A stretch of 64,000 nt of DNA, from NCBI GenBank assembly GCA_002286715.1, contig NSJX01000016.1, positions 318,030 to 382,029 on the forward strand. Direction: 5' to 3'. The DNA is from Dentipellis sp. KUC8613. Taxonomy: Eukaryota > Basidiomycota > Agaricomycetes > Russulales > Hericiaceae. Of this stretch, positions 33,303 through 46,727 are shown in pieces (the first letter of the stretch is position 1; each line of letters begins with the position of its first letter). The notes beneath the pieces were generated by a model that saw only the letters and a program-made list of their open reading frames with translations, did not search any database and had not been told where the DNA came from. Made by a program: the position numbers and the translations under genes.

Positions 33303-36300
33303 GCGATGTTGCCGGCAGAAGGGGAAGGAGCTGTCATCTGGAAGACATTCAAATGTATCTCTATTACCAGGCCCAGGCATGGGAACCACGACTGAAACAA
33401 GCCTCATTCGCGACCGCGGCAGCCCGCACGCCGAGAAACCCTCCCTCAGAAAGTCCGAGCTCCTAGCGCGCGACGCGATTAATGAAGACGACGATGACGT
33501 CGGTGTCCATTTAACGGCGTGCATCTGCAATAAAGGCTACATCCAATGAAGATCTATGGATCGCGCGCAAAAATCCCGGCCCGACGAAACGAGGGAACGA
33601 TGTGCTGGGGTGAAGACGCTTGTCGGATGATCGCCATCCTGTCCCACCATCTCGGAGGATCGGGCCACGGGCCTCCGTAAACACGCTAGTCCTCCCCAAA
33701 CGGTACCTTGCGTACGACGAACGAGGATATTCATATTGATCCTGCCGACGGGGCCAGAGAAGAACCTGTGTGTCTGGGACACGGCGTATAGTGCAAGCGG
33801 ACACGCTCGTGAAACTTCTTCAGCGGTCAAATCCATCGAAACGCCTCGCAAGAAGGTGGGATTGCGCCCTGTCGCGAAGAGCCACCGACTCCGCGGTAGC
33901 TGGACTCGTCGAGGAGAAGGCTGGGTCGGTGGGGAGGACGTGCAGTAGAGGACTGACCCTGACCCCAGACGGGGGTTCGGACCGGGAGAGCCGCAACCCT
34001 AGAGGCGCCAAACGGCCGATACTCCCACAGCTGGAGGGGTGCGGGAAAGACGTTGAACCAAGAGAGTGCAGCACGGACGCATGCGGTCGGATCCAGAGAC
34101 ACGGGCGTCCTCCGCGCCACACCCCGCAAGTGGGGCCAGTCGCGTGAACACTGGACGCTGCGATGTCGGCCTTCGCTGCTGCATGTCGAGAATGTCGTCT
34201 CGGCGCGGGACCCATATAGGCGGGCTTCCATAGGCATCACGTTCGTGCACAGCAATTGCCGTGGATCTGCGGGGTGTTGGTATGCAGCCGCTTGGGCCGC
34301 ACCTGCCTTCCTTGTCCGCCGTCCGGGCGGCAGAAGAAAGGCATGCCACTCGCGCGCGGGCCGCCGCGAACGGCGAATGTGCAGTCGCGTCCTACCAGCG
34401 GAATCAGCTCAGCGCGGACGCGGAGGAAATTGTCGTCACTCGACAGATATAGATCGACAAACAAGCATCGTTCGCGAGCAGGAACAGCCATTGCGTAGTG
34501 TTTCGCCGAGTTCGCAATGATATCGACGGTTGCGCACTGGACAGGGGGTTCGCTCCGGCCCGGCGGACACCCTGGCTACCGAAACGCAGGGGGCGTCAGA
34601 ACAGATCGAGTGAGGGCAAACAAGGAACTAGGGGAGGGTGCTTGCTTCGGGACTGGCTGCGTGTCAGCGGCGCCGTGCTCGCCTCTGCCCACGGCAGATG
34701 CCCGCAGGCGCGCCAGCGTTGATAGCTATCATCCTGTGACTCCGTCGGGCACGCGTCCTCCTCCAGGACGTGATGTTTCTGGTCTTGACCTTCCGATGGA
34801 ATATGGAAGCAGCGGATAGAAACTCGGAATGGAGATAGAGGTCCGAGGGCAGCAAAAATTAAGTAAGACACGTGTATTCGCAAAAGGCACAATCAGCTGT
34901 GTCGTGCCATGGGGGGGTCCTGTGCGGGGGGAGCCCGTGTCGCCAGACACGCCTCCCCGCCTGCGAAGCGGGCAAGAGATCTGCAGATGGGGAGGGGGTA
35001 GAGACTGTGCCGCGGCCTCGCAGGTCAGCAGTGCTGCAGGTGTAGGGCGCCGGAAGGCCAGGCCACGGCGCCGGCTGGATCCTGCCGTACAGCGCACCGA
35101 CAGCGCTCGGAGGGCCGCAGGCAGGCAAGATCCATCCCTGTGAAAAGCGGTAAATAAGGTACAAGCTCAGCGGTGCTTGGGACGTGATTCTATCATGTGA
35201 GGACGCCCGGCCCACCGATTACGTCCGTCAGAGGGCGAGTGCGCGATTTACTGAGCGTAGAAGCATGGAAGCCTGCATCGAGGAAGGCTAAACTTTTTTT
35301 TTGTTCATGGGCGGCGTCCTCCTAAACCGTACGATAGCACGTTCATCTCTGCGGGGATGTGGACACGCTTTTGTCCATTAGGGAGACGTGGGGTGTTAGG
35401 AAAAAACGAGGACTGCGCGCGGCGCTTATCGGCACGCAAACGGTCACCAGTGCGAGCAGGGCGGCGCACCCTATCACGGGCACGGATCGAAGTAGCAGTG
35501 AGTCCAGATGTCGAACGTGCTCGAGGAGAAGAAAGCTTGATGGACAGCCTCCAAACACCAACATCGCAAATTGAACTTCGTCCACGAGGCCGAAGAGAAC
35601 CGCACGGGCAGACGGCAGTGAGAAATGAGATTGCATCGGCGAGTCCTCCCACAAGCTCGCCCACGATCTTCGGTGGAGTAAGAAGCTGCGAGGCATTGGA
35701 ACCCTGGAGTTGAAGGACGACAGTTCGCGGGCGGGTCAAGGCCGGTGACCTCTGCGACGCCTGGCCAAAGCAACGAAGCACCCGGGCGCACACCCATCTG
35801 GCGTCAACTGACTCGAGAGGCTCGAGAATGGCAATTTAGTTCTCCATCGACGTGTTACGGCCCGAGTCCTACCCAGCGAGAGGCGCTGAAGAAGGCTGGG
35901 CTAATAGTAACATGGTAAAAGGGTCTGCGGTTAGGCTTCGGGAGCATGGTCAGGGAGCATGGGGAGTGGAGAGGCTGGTGTGAGAAGACGGAGCGCAGAC
36001 TCATGATCAACAGAAGCTTCAACCTCGTCTCACGATGCCTGCACAGCACACGCGCTCCGCTGGCAGGCTTCGTCCTGTGACTGCGTACCGGCATACCCGT
36101 GCGCAGAGATCCACAGCGTGATCGGAGAGGAGTGTAAGAGAAGCTTGAAGAATTGACTCCGCGGTTCTCGAGACGTTCAGCATGCAAGCGCAACAGGTGC
36201 AACATAATTAGTCAAATAGTTTGGGAAGCATAGGCCGACGGCTGCACGAACTTGGCGAAACAACAACGGCAATCCTCTATCAACAAACCCCACAGAACCA

Positions 36301-36418
36301 ATTCATGTATGAGGAAAACAGCATCTAACACTCGGTAAAGTATGAGAAAGGCGGATGAGTCTGGTCTATAATGTACTCTATGATAATGCAACATAACTTC
36401 CGAGGCACTGGACTTCAT
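33303..36418. other. 3.1-kb GC-rich gap without a recognised gene
   Basis: Many short ORFs occur on both strands (for example 35305-35793 minus and 34053-34520 plus), with Arg/Ser-rich unrelated translations. No domain, splice-linked exon series, tRNA or repeat array was found. Confidence 0.55.
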
Positions 36419-38556
36419 TCAAGGGGTCCACATCTTCTGGACCACCAACTTTGTGAGCTCCGCGTCGCTGAGCTTGCGCAGATCCGTCGCGCGGTCCACG
36501 CCCTGCGCGATAGTCAATAATAGAATACAGAGCCGGACAAGGAAGCACGTACCTCCGCCTGTGCCTTCCGGATAACGCGAGTGGCAATGAAAGCGCTAAT
36601 GTCGCGGATACGCTCAAGCTGAGGATAGATGAGGTCCAAGCTTCTCTCCTCATCCGTCAAAGAGTCCGCAAGACCCAAAGACGCAGCCTCTACCATGCTG
36701 TCCGTGACAGCGGAAGCGCGGCAGAGGATAGCACCCAATCCTAACCCTGTAAGAACGACAGCATATCAGACACGCGTCCATGATCGACTAGTATGAGCAA
36801 GTAGCCGTACCTGGGAAGATGTACATATTGTTGCCCTGCCCAGGGTAGAGCGTGCGGCCCTCGTGTTCCTGCTCCGGGAACGGCGACCCGGACGCGAACA
36901 GAACGCGTCCGTTAGTCCACTCGACCGCTTCGTGGAACTCGCACTCGGACAGCCGCACCGGGTTGGATAAGGGGAAGATGATAGGGCGAGGGTTCAGGGC
37001 AGCCATAAGCTGGACAACTTCTTGCGAGAAAGCACCCTTGATCGTGGAAAGACCGAGCAGGGCGGTGGGCTGAACGTAATTGACGATCTCAGCCAGGTCT
37101 GTCAAGGGCGGCCCGTGGTAGTCGCGACGGGCGAAGTCTGCAGGAGTTCCAATCAAAACAAGATGGCATCGCAAGGGTACAGAAGAACGAACACTTCTTG
37201 TGCTCAGCCATGGGACCACGCTCTTCGTAAATTAGACCCTGCGAGTCAACGAGGTAGATCTGGCTGCGCGCTTGCTCTTCGGTAAGACCCTGGAGCTTGA
37301 AGAAGCTCGTCAACTGCATGGCAACTCCAACGCCAGCAGACCCGGCGCCGAGGAAGAGGATACGGTGAGCAGTCAAGGGTTGCCCGGATGCTGCAGACGA
37401 CAACTTCGCGGCGTTCAAGAAGCCGGACAGCACGACAGCACCGGTCCCTTGGATGTCATCGTTGAATACAGGGTACCGATGGCGGAAGGCGTCAAGGTAT
37501 TTGAAGGCATTCTCAGTGGAGAAGTCCTAATGAGATCACGTGTGAGGCCGGCAATATACAATGTCCTTCGAGAATATGTGTACCTCAAACTGCACAAGGA
37601 GCTTGGGGAAGTGCTTGGCCATCTCTTCCATGAACTCCTCCATAAAAGCAGCCATCTCGTGATCCGGCACACGCTTCTGACGCAGTCCGAGGTAGAGCGG
37701 ATCGTCCAGGAACTTTTGATTATTGGTTCCGAGGTCGAGGCAGATAGGGATAGTCGACGAGGGGCGAATGCTGCAGAAGCCTCAGCACCATGAACACATA
37801 CACTTGTCGGGAGACGAACTGACCCGGCACCTGCAATGTAGAGTGACAACTTTCCGATGGAGATCGGCATTCCGTTCACGCCAAGATCTCCGAGGCCGAG
37901 AATACGCGAGCCTAATTAACGAAGCCCTTAGGGAGGTCTGTGGATCGAAAAGAAGCAAACCGGCTAACCATCCGTAACGACCGAGATACGGGCTTCGTCG
38001 ATGCGGGGCCAGTTACGGAGGATTTGTCCAATCTTCCCCTTCTCTTTGATTGAGATGTACTACATTCCTCGAGTCAGTTTCTCGCAGAAGCGTCCTGAAT
38101 GGCTTAATTACTCACAATGCCTTCTGGCCTCCGGAAGATGTGTGAATGCTGCAAGCAAGCATCTCCAACTGTCGGGGTGTAGATCAATGGCGTAAATTCC
38201 TATAGGCTGCTGTCAGCCTTCCACATATACAAGTATCAGGCGCGCAATGCGCTCACAGCCATATTTTGCAGGCAAAGCCGGTAGAACATATTCTCGTCAG
38301 CATGCTTGAGCTGGGAGAGGTAGATGTATTTTTCGATCCCCTTGTCTTTGGATCGCAGCTGTGCCATGCACCGTAAGGCATGGACAGCATCGTTGTGAAC
38401 CGGCGGCACAAGACCCTTCGGAGGAGGCGGGGGAGCTTCGAAGCCACATACATTAGCTACCGTTCGCACGAGACCGGACACTATAGTCTCACCTTGAGGC
38501 TCCACTCGCAGCTTTTGTACTCCGTTCGAGTAGTAGGGTGTGAGAACGACAGTCAT
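36419..38556 (-). CDS. Malic enzyme (oxaloacetate-decarboxylating)
   Basis: Ten exons (38556-38493, 38435-38257, 38199-38116, 38059-37969, 37911-37824, 37770-37584, 37526-37193, 37137-36811, 36746-36553, 36502-36419) give 543 aa. It converts malate to pyruvate and CO2 with reduction of NAD(P). Signatures: [61 protein letters not shown], the dinucleotide motif [22 protein letters not shown] and [19 protein letters not shown]. The N-terminus is short and not presequence-like, so a cytosolic enzyme is likely. Coenzyme preference cannot be read safely. Intron 1 (57 nt) is stop-free and a multiple of three, so 19 extra residues could be translated. One donor is non-consensus (GTTCGT at 37192). Confidence 0.92.
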
Positions 38557-39343
38557 CGCTTCTAGTCGTGGAGGTAGTGGTTCTGCTGGAGATGTCTGAG
38601 GGCCGTAAGGTGGTGAGAATCCCGGATATAAGGGTCCTTCGATGGCTTAAAGCAGGAAGAGTCGGAAGATGCGGGGAGGCGAGGGATGGTTGCACCTGTA
38701 CAGGGTGCATGATGATTATAAGAGAGTGGAACGACCGTGTGTGCCGGGTGATTTTGGCAATCGAACATGATACGTCCCGCTGGGTATAGCCAATAGGAAA
38801 GCATGCGCAGACGCTGGAAACGGGATAAATCTTCCACTGGTATGGGACAGACCGACCGCATCACGACGACAGGGAGCGCGGGACTGGGTCGAGACAAGGC
38901 GAGACATGTCAGCGACCGGCTTTTCGAGAAATTGTGCTTTTTTTGTTGCGTTTTGCCGATCGTTGAGTAATGCAAAGTCACGCACACTGCTCACGAGGTC
39001 GGTGGACGCCTGGAGAATGTCGGTGAGCACGTCCTTTGCGAAGGGGGCATTCGGAGACCCCGCACGCCCGTAATGTTCCTTGCTACCCCACCGCCTAATT
39101 CGCGTCGTGGCCATGGCGATATGCCACAGGATCGCTCGGTAACCGTCACTCAATCATGTTTCAAATATGTATTTCAAGTGCAGCCTCCCACGTGGACATG
39201 CTCTTAAGAGTGTTCAATAAGAGCCCTACACTTGGTGCCTGGATTTGGCAGCTGGAGGGTACATGAACACTGCAAATGGATAGTATTGACACTCTATGAA
39301 AGATACCGAGACATCGCCCTGGGCAATAGATGTTCTAGTGACA
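38557..39343. other. Intergenic stretch
   Basis: This interval is upstream of malic enzyme and downstream of the ABC transporter. A 145-codon minus-strand ORF (38716-39153) includes SPNAPFAKDVLTDILQAS but no family is recognised. The rest holds no visible feature. Confidence 0.45.
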
Positions 39344-42300
39344 TTAACTCGACGACGCCCCAGCCATTCTCCTCAATACTGCAAACTCTTCCTTGCCTGT
39401 CGCTTTGCACAGTGCATAGAACCTCGACGAGGGGTCTGACAGAAGGGCTCCAGGGCTGTCAAATTCGACGATACGGCCATTATCGAGTAACATGACCTGG
39501 ATCATAAGTTCAGGCATATTATTTAGGGAATTTTGAAGACATGGAGCTTACTCGGTTGTAGTCGATGACCGTCCGAAGCCGGTGAGCGATGGTGAGAATC
39601 GTGCTCTCGGCAAATTGGCTAGGAGGTCTCATGAGCAAGTGCGGCCAGCTTCGAGACACAGAAATACGTACTGTCGGATCGTTTTGCTGATCAGCTCGTC
39701 GGTAGCATAATCAACACTAAAGTCCTCGTGTCAGTAAAGTATTCGACGCGCGTATACGGTGTGAGACTACCTAGCTGTCGCCTGGGTAATTTATGACGCT
39801 TTAGATGAAGCTCCACAAACGGACATGCTCAAGTTGACGTACCTCGTCCATGACCAGGACCTTCGATCGTTTTAAGATGGCGCGCGCCATGCATAGCAGT
39901 TGCTTCTCTCTGCGATGATCATGTGAGCATTATTTTTTTTGATGGTTCAAGACCCTCTTACCCTGTAGAGAAGTTTTCTCCACCCTCAGAGACGGCAGAG
40001 TCAAGGTTCCGGAACACATTTGCATTGACTTCATCATCTGCATCGGGGCTGGCGTCTTCCGAAGGTATAAGGTGGACACGACGAAGTGCCTCGTACTAGA
40101 TGAATGTCAGAAAGGTATCATCCACGACGAAGACAGGAGCCATACAATCTCATGATCTTCGTATTCATCAAAGACGTCTAACGTGGAACGCAAAGTACCA
40201 CTCAAAATGGTAGGATCCTCTGAGGCACTGATTCAGAATGCTGGAATACACAACCAAAGTGGACGGACTTACGAGGAATGATTGTGAGTCTACTCCTCAA
40301 GTCGGTTAACCCGACTCCAGAGATATCCACGTCGTCGACCAGGATGCGTCCCTCCGTCGCCTCCACAAATCGGAAGAATGAGAGCGCAAGGGTACTTTTT
40401 CCTGAACCCGTTCGGCCCAAGATGCCCACCTGCGAGGGCAGGTGAATGTATCAGAAATGTATGACTTATTGAGTAAGATTTGACCCAAACCTTCTCTCCT
40501 GGATGGATGGAGAAGTTGAGGTTGTGGAGAACATTGGGCAGGTCAGGCTGAAATAGCGATGAGCTTGATTTTTCATGGATAATGAATGCAGACTTACTGC
40601 ATATCGAATGACAAGGTTCTCGCACTTGATTTCTCCTTTGGAAGGCCACGATGCGGCAGGACGCGGTTCAATGAACTCCGGTGGCTCACGGGGTAGCTCA
40701 GAGTACTCCTTCACACGTTCAAGTGCAACCTAGCGGACGCATTTAGACCCTGGCACTGAAGGCCAAGACAGATGTACAAACTCACCATGGACTGCTCAAG
40801 ACTGACGAATCTCCGCACCTATAGAAACACAGTCTGTATGCTATTCATCAATGAAATGTTTCGTGTCCACTCACAAGGAACAAGATCTAGAAATGCCGAC
40901 GTCAATAGTCGGTTATTGTCAAGCCATAAAAGAGCTCACATCGTTCGTAATCGTAGATGAGAAAGCAAGGGTGAAACCAGCCAAAGCCGCATCAATCCTC
41001 GGGGTCATGATAGCGACGACACCAGTCAAGCCGACGATAACACTCGACAGAAGGTTGAAGCGAACAGAGAGCCAGCGGTTTACTAGATGACTCATCAGAG
41101 AAGGGTGGAAACAGTGCCTGCGGAAAACATACCTCCCCACATCCAATAGTACGGGTTCGAGTTCTAGAGAATGATGTTATTGAGCAGATGAATTACCAAG
41201 GTCAACCTACACTTACCGTGTCGACGCAGCGAAGCATGTCACGAAGGAACTTGGAGGATGCACCGAAGGCACGAAGAATAGTAACACCCGAAATTGTCTC
41301 CCCATAAATCGAGTACAGAGGCGAACGCGTCACGGAATCTATAAAAGCGTGCCAGTCAGCCAACAGATTGTACGACTACAGACGGGATTAGACGCACCCA
41401 ATCTACGCATATCACGGGAAGTTTGACCATACACCTTGGCAGCTAACAAAGATTATCAACGCTTTGAACAGATCAGCAAAGGTTGCCACTCTCACCATTG
41501 TAGTACAGTCCACTAAGGACCAGCGCAGAGAAGAAGAAAGGCAGGCCGCCGACAACGCTGATCGTGCCGAGCGTGGTCAAAGCCGACAATCCGTACATGA
41601 TACTGCGTCCGAAGTTGTCCGAGAGACTACTGTCGATGCCTGCTCACAGAGGTTTTAGCAGGGAAGTTCAAAAGCCCAATTACACGTCTCCTACCTTCGA
41701 AGTCCTTTCCGAATCGGTTCAATAACCGACCACGAGAAACCGTGTCGTGGAAGCGGATGTTGGCGAACAAAACGGTCTCCAGGAGTCCTTTGAACGAAGA
41801 CGTTAGTAGGGTCAAATGACTTCATATAGGCAAAAGCCGCACTTTGATAGAGGACGGTAGAGGCACGTATGGAGCCGCGATCTGGGAAGAAAAGTATCGT
41901 CAATATGGTATGGACATTAGTCAGAAAGGAGACACTCACAGAGAACGAACCAACGGTAGGTGGTGATGATAAGACCCACAAACGAGATCTGGCAAGATAT
42001 GAGTATGGAAGGCAGCTCATTGTGGAGTTGTTGTCACTTACTGCAGCATAGACGCCAATGTAGAAAAGAGGGCTTTTAGGCTCACTACGCCCAGGCTCCG
42101 ACGAGCCCGACCAGATACTGCAGATATCAGATGCTATGAGCAACTGCGAACAGAACGTCGAAAAGAAGACTTACGAAAGCCAGAGATTCTCCACCACAGG
42201 GCTAATGGCCGCCAGCAAGAGCACAGTCGCAAACGCGACCCAATACCACCGCCCGCCAAACGCATCGATATATGTCAACCAGACAGCCTTCCCAATCCTG

Positions 42301-45300
42301 CCCACTGCACGGCGCTCCTCCTCAACCAGCTTCCTCGGGCCCTTCTTCTCGATTTTAGCCTCGGTACCAGCAGTAGATGTGACAGCAGTCGAGCTGGAAT
42401 CCGATGTGATGGGGTCGCCGCTCGACGAGGACTCTTCGGAGTGGCTGATGGTCTCTTTCTCGACCTTCGGGATCTCTTCCTCGATGGTCACGGTTGCCTC
42501 GGGTTCTTCCTCGTCCGTAGGATCAGTAGCACCCGATTGAACGAGCGTGCCGAGGATGCCGGATTTTTCGAAGCCTTCGCGGTCGCCTGAGTAGAGCACA
42601 CGGCCGTTGTCAAGGGCAGCAATGTAGCTGGCACCGGGGAAGCAGAGCTGGACGTGGTGGGAGACAAGGATGATTGTGCGACCGCGCAGCAAGTCGCCCT
42701 TAAGACACTCGAAGTACAGGTGGTGGGCAGTGTGAGCGTCGACTGCTGATAGAACGTCGTCCAAGAAAAGGATGGAGGCCCGAGAGTATACTGCACGGGC
42801 AAGAGATACGCGGGCCTTCTGTCCGCCGGACAAGTTGACCTGAAAGTAGGAGGTGAGCTGAAATTCCCAGCACTGCCATATCCTGACTCACTCCACGCTC
42901 TCCGATTTCCGATTCATCGCCATCCTCAAGGATCTTCAGATCGTTCACAAGAGCACAGACCTATCAAAGATCATGAGTTCAAAAAAGCCGCTTCACACAA
43001 AAAGGGAAAGCATTACCTCAAGAGTCCTCTGGTACCTTTTTTCGTCGTAGGGCAGATTGAAGAGAATGTTCTCTGCATCACGATCCGTCAGACGTGCTTC
43101 AATACCTCATTGCCGCAAAACTCACCCTTGATAGATGCGTTACGGAGCCATGCACTCTGCAATTGAGGGTCAATACCAACTTTTGAGACGTCCCGTTCTT
43201 TATTCTCACCTGAGGCACATAGGCGCAAACACCCTCAACAACCCACTCGTCCTGCGGCGGAACGACCCCAGCAAACGAAGCGATCGCATCCGGGGGTGTC
43301 CTCGGGCATAGCACCTGTCCAGTCAACATGTCTGCTTCACCCAAGAGCGCTGCCAGACCGTTCCTCGTCATCAATGACTGCAGGGAAATACACCAAAAAA
43401 AAACATACCGAGAAGCAACAAGGTCTTTCCGCTGCCGAGCTTGCCGCAGATCAAGGAGAGTTCACCTTTAGGGAAGTTCAAGTTCAGGTCAATCAACACG
43501 AATTTGCTCTTGGGAGTCGATGCGACGGAGGGAGCGGTGCTCGTTCCGCGCGTGCGGTCCTGCGGCCAGGTGACGGTGGCACCTTGGAAGGCGATCGGAG
43601 GTTGCTCCCCACCAAGGGGAGGGACAGAGGTTACTTCGACACCGTGGAGGTATTTTTCGATGCGGCGCATTGATACGAGACTTTGCAGCATGTTGATGAG
43701 AGTCTCGGGCAGAGCGTTGAGCGCGAATTTCATCTCTGAGAAGACTAGTAACAGATAACTTTAGCTCGGCCACTCAGCATGCAGTTTGCTCCAAACTCAC
43801 TGGCAATCTGCACAACACGATAGATGTAAGCAAACGCGTAAAATATGATGAGATAGCAGGCTCACAGAGGTGAAAGCAATCGAAGGCGTCAAGACCTGGC
43901 CTCTCCAAACCGCAAAGTGCCAGAACGACACAAGAGTGACCACCATGGGCGATGCATTCCAGATCGCGTTCCAGAGGGTCTATAGAGATGTTGGTATTAA
44001 CACTAGATCGCTGTTACCGTCACCAGACGAACCTCAATCGTGTAGTTCAGCTTTTGATATTTGAGCTCCTTTTCTCGGATTTTCATGACGCGTTGCTCGA
44101 AGCTGCGCTCCCATGCCATGAACTGCCGTGATCTCATGGTAAGTTCATATTCCTCTCGCCGATACGCAGAAATTCACCTTGAGCATCCTGATCGCGCCCA
44201 GAATCTGCACACAATAATCTCATAAGCCCAACCGTACAGTAAAGTTAGCACCATAGCGAACCTCATTCATGAGCGAAACACGCTCGTCGCGTGCTTTCAT
44301 CAAGTTGTCCTGTGCGCCCACAACGACCTTGCCAGCAAAGTGATTAAGCGGGAGGAACAGGCACGTCACTGCAAGGCCAAAGAAGCAGGACACGCCAAGG
44401 AGCTTGTACAAGAAGAAAGTACCAATCATGATCTCGATTGGAGAGTCTGAGCAAAGGACGTCACATCAGCCAGTGTATCCCAGGTAAGAGCAGAAACGTA
44501 CGCACCGACCAGTGTGAACAGATGCCACGAAAACTCGCTGACGCGGTCCACGTCGGTAGTCATGAGCGTCATGATCTGCGCCTTGCTCGCAAACTCGGCT
44601 TCCTCGTCCTCTTTCTTATCAGACGCAGCTTCAGAACCCACATCGTCTGTCTTCGGTTTGTCCTCTTTGGGTGGGGTAGAAGAGGCTACATCCTTGCGAA
44701 CTAGTGTCTTCGCGAAGAGGATGCTGTTCAGCTGAACTTTCAGGCGGACCTGAATCGTCGTCGTCGAGATGGACCACAGCTGGCCGGTCACTGCGTGCTT
44801 ATTGTCAATATAACGTCCGGCAGGACATTGCGAGGAACATGCTCACAGAGATACACCGACGCCGTGGAGGCGAACAGGCCAATCGAGTATACCCAACCCC
44901 ACTCCGTATGCTTCCTTTCCGGATCCGCCTCCAGATACGCGACGAGGAGCTGCAGGAAGAAAGGCGGCGCGTAGAAGATAAGCGCACTAACTGCTGCGAG
45001 GGCCATCTGCAAGATGAATGCGCCCGAGTTCACGCGCATGAGACGATACGCGAGCTCCCAGCCAGAGCCGGGCTTCGGCCGCCAACCACGGACACGGAAA
45101 TGAACTGTGCGAATCGTATCGCGCATGCTCGCAAAGATGGCTGTAGCACGCATATTTCCTGGAACGATGGGGAGATCGCCGATGTCGAGGCTTTCAGCGA
45201 CGTTGCCGAGCATGACCACTTTGGTGGTGTAGGAGAAGAGTAGGGTGTCCGCTACCGAAGCGCCTAAGTCGTAGTTCAGTGTTTAGCGATCATAGCATAC

Positions 45301-46348
45301 TGGGGAACAATAAAGATTGTACCAGTAACACCACAAACGTTGTCGTACGCCTGGTTTGTAATCGCGTCGACCGTCTTCTCAGAGTATATGCGCTCCGGAG
45401 GGAAATGGAGGGCAGGACCAAGAGGAGTCGTGACAGCAATGACCATAGACACGGTATATATCGCAAATACAGCATACCAGAGAGCACGGATAGCTGTCGG
45501 CTGAGTGAGTAAAGCCTTCACCGGGGGCGGGTTGGCCGGCAGAATGGCGGTGATTGCTGATAGTATGGCGGCCAGTGACGTTAAGATAGATATGTGGATC
45601 ATTGACAGTTCGTGCACAAAGACGTCGGTGTGGGCCATAGAACGTACAGCCAAGATGAGGACATAGATGGCGAACACGATGTGCAGCGAGTAGATGACGA
45701 TGTTCTCGCGTTCACCGAATGTGACTGACCATCCCAGACAAACAGACTGAATGGCTATAGCCCCAAAGAACAGTATGATGATGAACAGCTTCCTAAGACG
45801 TGCCTAGTACAATGGCTCATTAAATGGCAAGGACGGAACAGAAGGATGAGTGCACGTACTCCCGCCCAGAAACCCGCCTCATCAACCGGCTCTCCATCCA
45901 CGACATCCTCCGCAGTTGTCACGTCGAATGGGTCGCGTTCATAGTTGCCTTCACCGTCCACGGAAGTGGGCAGCGTGATTTTACCTTCCCTGGGGCCGGT
46001 CAGCGAGAAAGATATCAGACTGAGGACGACGCCAACCGCGAGAGTCACGGCAATGGGAAGCTGGAGACGCGGCATGACACCACGCGAACCGAAATACCAA
46101 CCCAAGGTCGCGCAAGAGCGACAGAAGACGAAAAGGAGTCGCAGAGTACTGGGCGGTGATGATAGTCAGCGGAGGACTTGTTACTTATCTATAAGTAGAC
46201 CGCACGAACAAGCGCCCATTGCCTGTGTCACGCTGTGTCACCCACCCGGTCCCGAATGCCGGCGGCAAATCGCGCGGCTCTCCCAGCTCTCCTGGCATGA
46301 GCGCTTGAGCCACCAATACTATCACTCCGAGGACACATACTTCGACAA
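39344..46348 (-). CDS. Full-length ABCC (MRP-type) ABC transporter
   Basis: A large, intron-rich gene; not every junction was resolved. In order: a TMD0-like N-terminus (exons 46348-~46240 and ~46165-45250: [54 protein letters not shown]), TMD1 (~45240-43740), NBD1 with Walker A GKLGSGKT (~43424-43447), signature [14 protein letters not shown] (~42800-42835) and Walker [13 protein letters not shown]; an acidic linker; TMD2 (~42250-40720); NBD2 with GRTGSGKST (~40395-40425), [26 protein letters not shown] and [11 protein letters not shown]. The last exon ends at TAA 39346-39344. NBD1 has Asp where NBD2 has the catalytic Glu, as in many ABCC proteins. It probably exports conjugates or drugs at the plasma or vacuolar membrane. 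The start codon was not found; a short first exon around 46.49 kb is likely. An 11-nt exon lies at 39781-39771. Confidence 0.88.
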
Positions 46349-46727
46349 CTCAAACTGCCGTTAATCTGCTTGATCCTAGGACTCAAGCTTTCTGGATGTG
46401 TGGCACAATGATACTGTTCAGGCTGTGAGGATATGACATATACCATAATTCAACCCTGTCCAAGTGTAAAGCAAGAATAGCAGTACTCATGCTTCTCACT
46501 TATCAGACTATTCAATGAGCTGTGTGCATGATTTGATGCTGAACTTATACCGATTCTTGTGTAGAATGTATGTATTCTTCAAGACTCTGTAAGTATACAT
46601 GGTTTCATATACAAGTGCACCATTTACTTGGCGTAGCACGGCTAAGGCCGGCCGTGCGGTACCCAATGGAACGTCGGCCGATTGAATGAATCTCTCCTAA
46701 CACTCTTGCAGACAACTAACAACCACC
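46349..46727. other. Divergent promoter region, ABC transporter / Dus1
   Basis: This interval probably contains the first, short exon of the transporter (a candidate ATG at 46490, minus strand) and the promoter of the dihydrouridine synthase. Nothing else is recognised. Confidence 0.4.

Noticed and set aside
46103..46105. Apparent start of the ABC transporter before GWYFGSRG
   Set aside because: The codon there is TTG, and the frame continues upstream through a spliced exon carrying another membrane helix, so it is internal.
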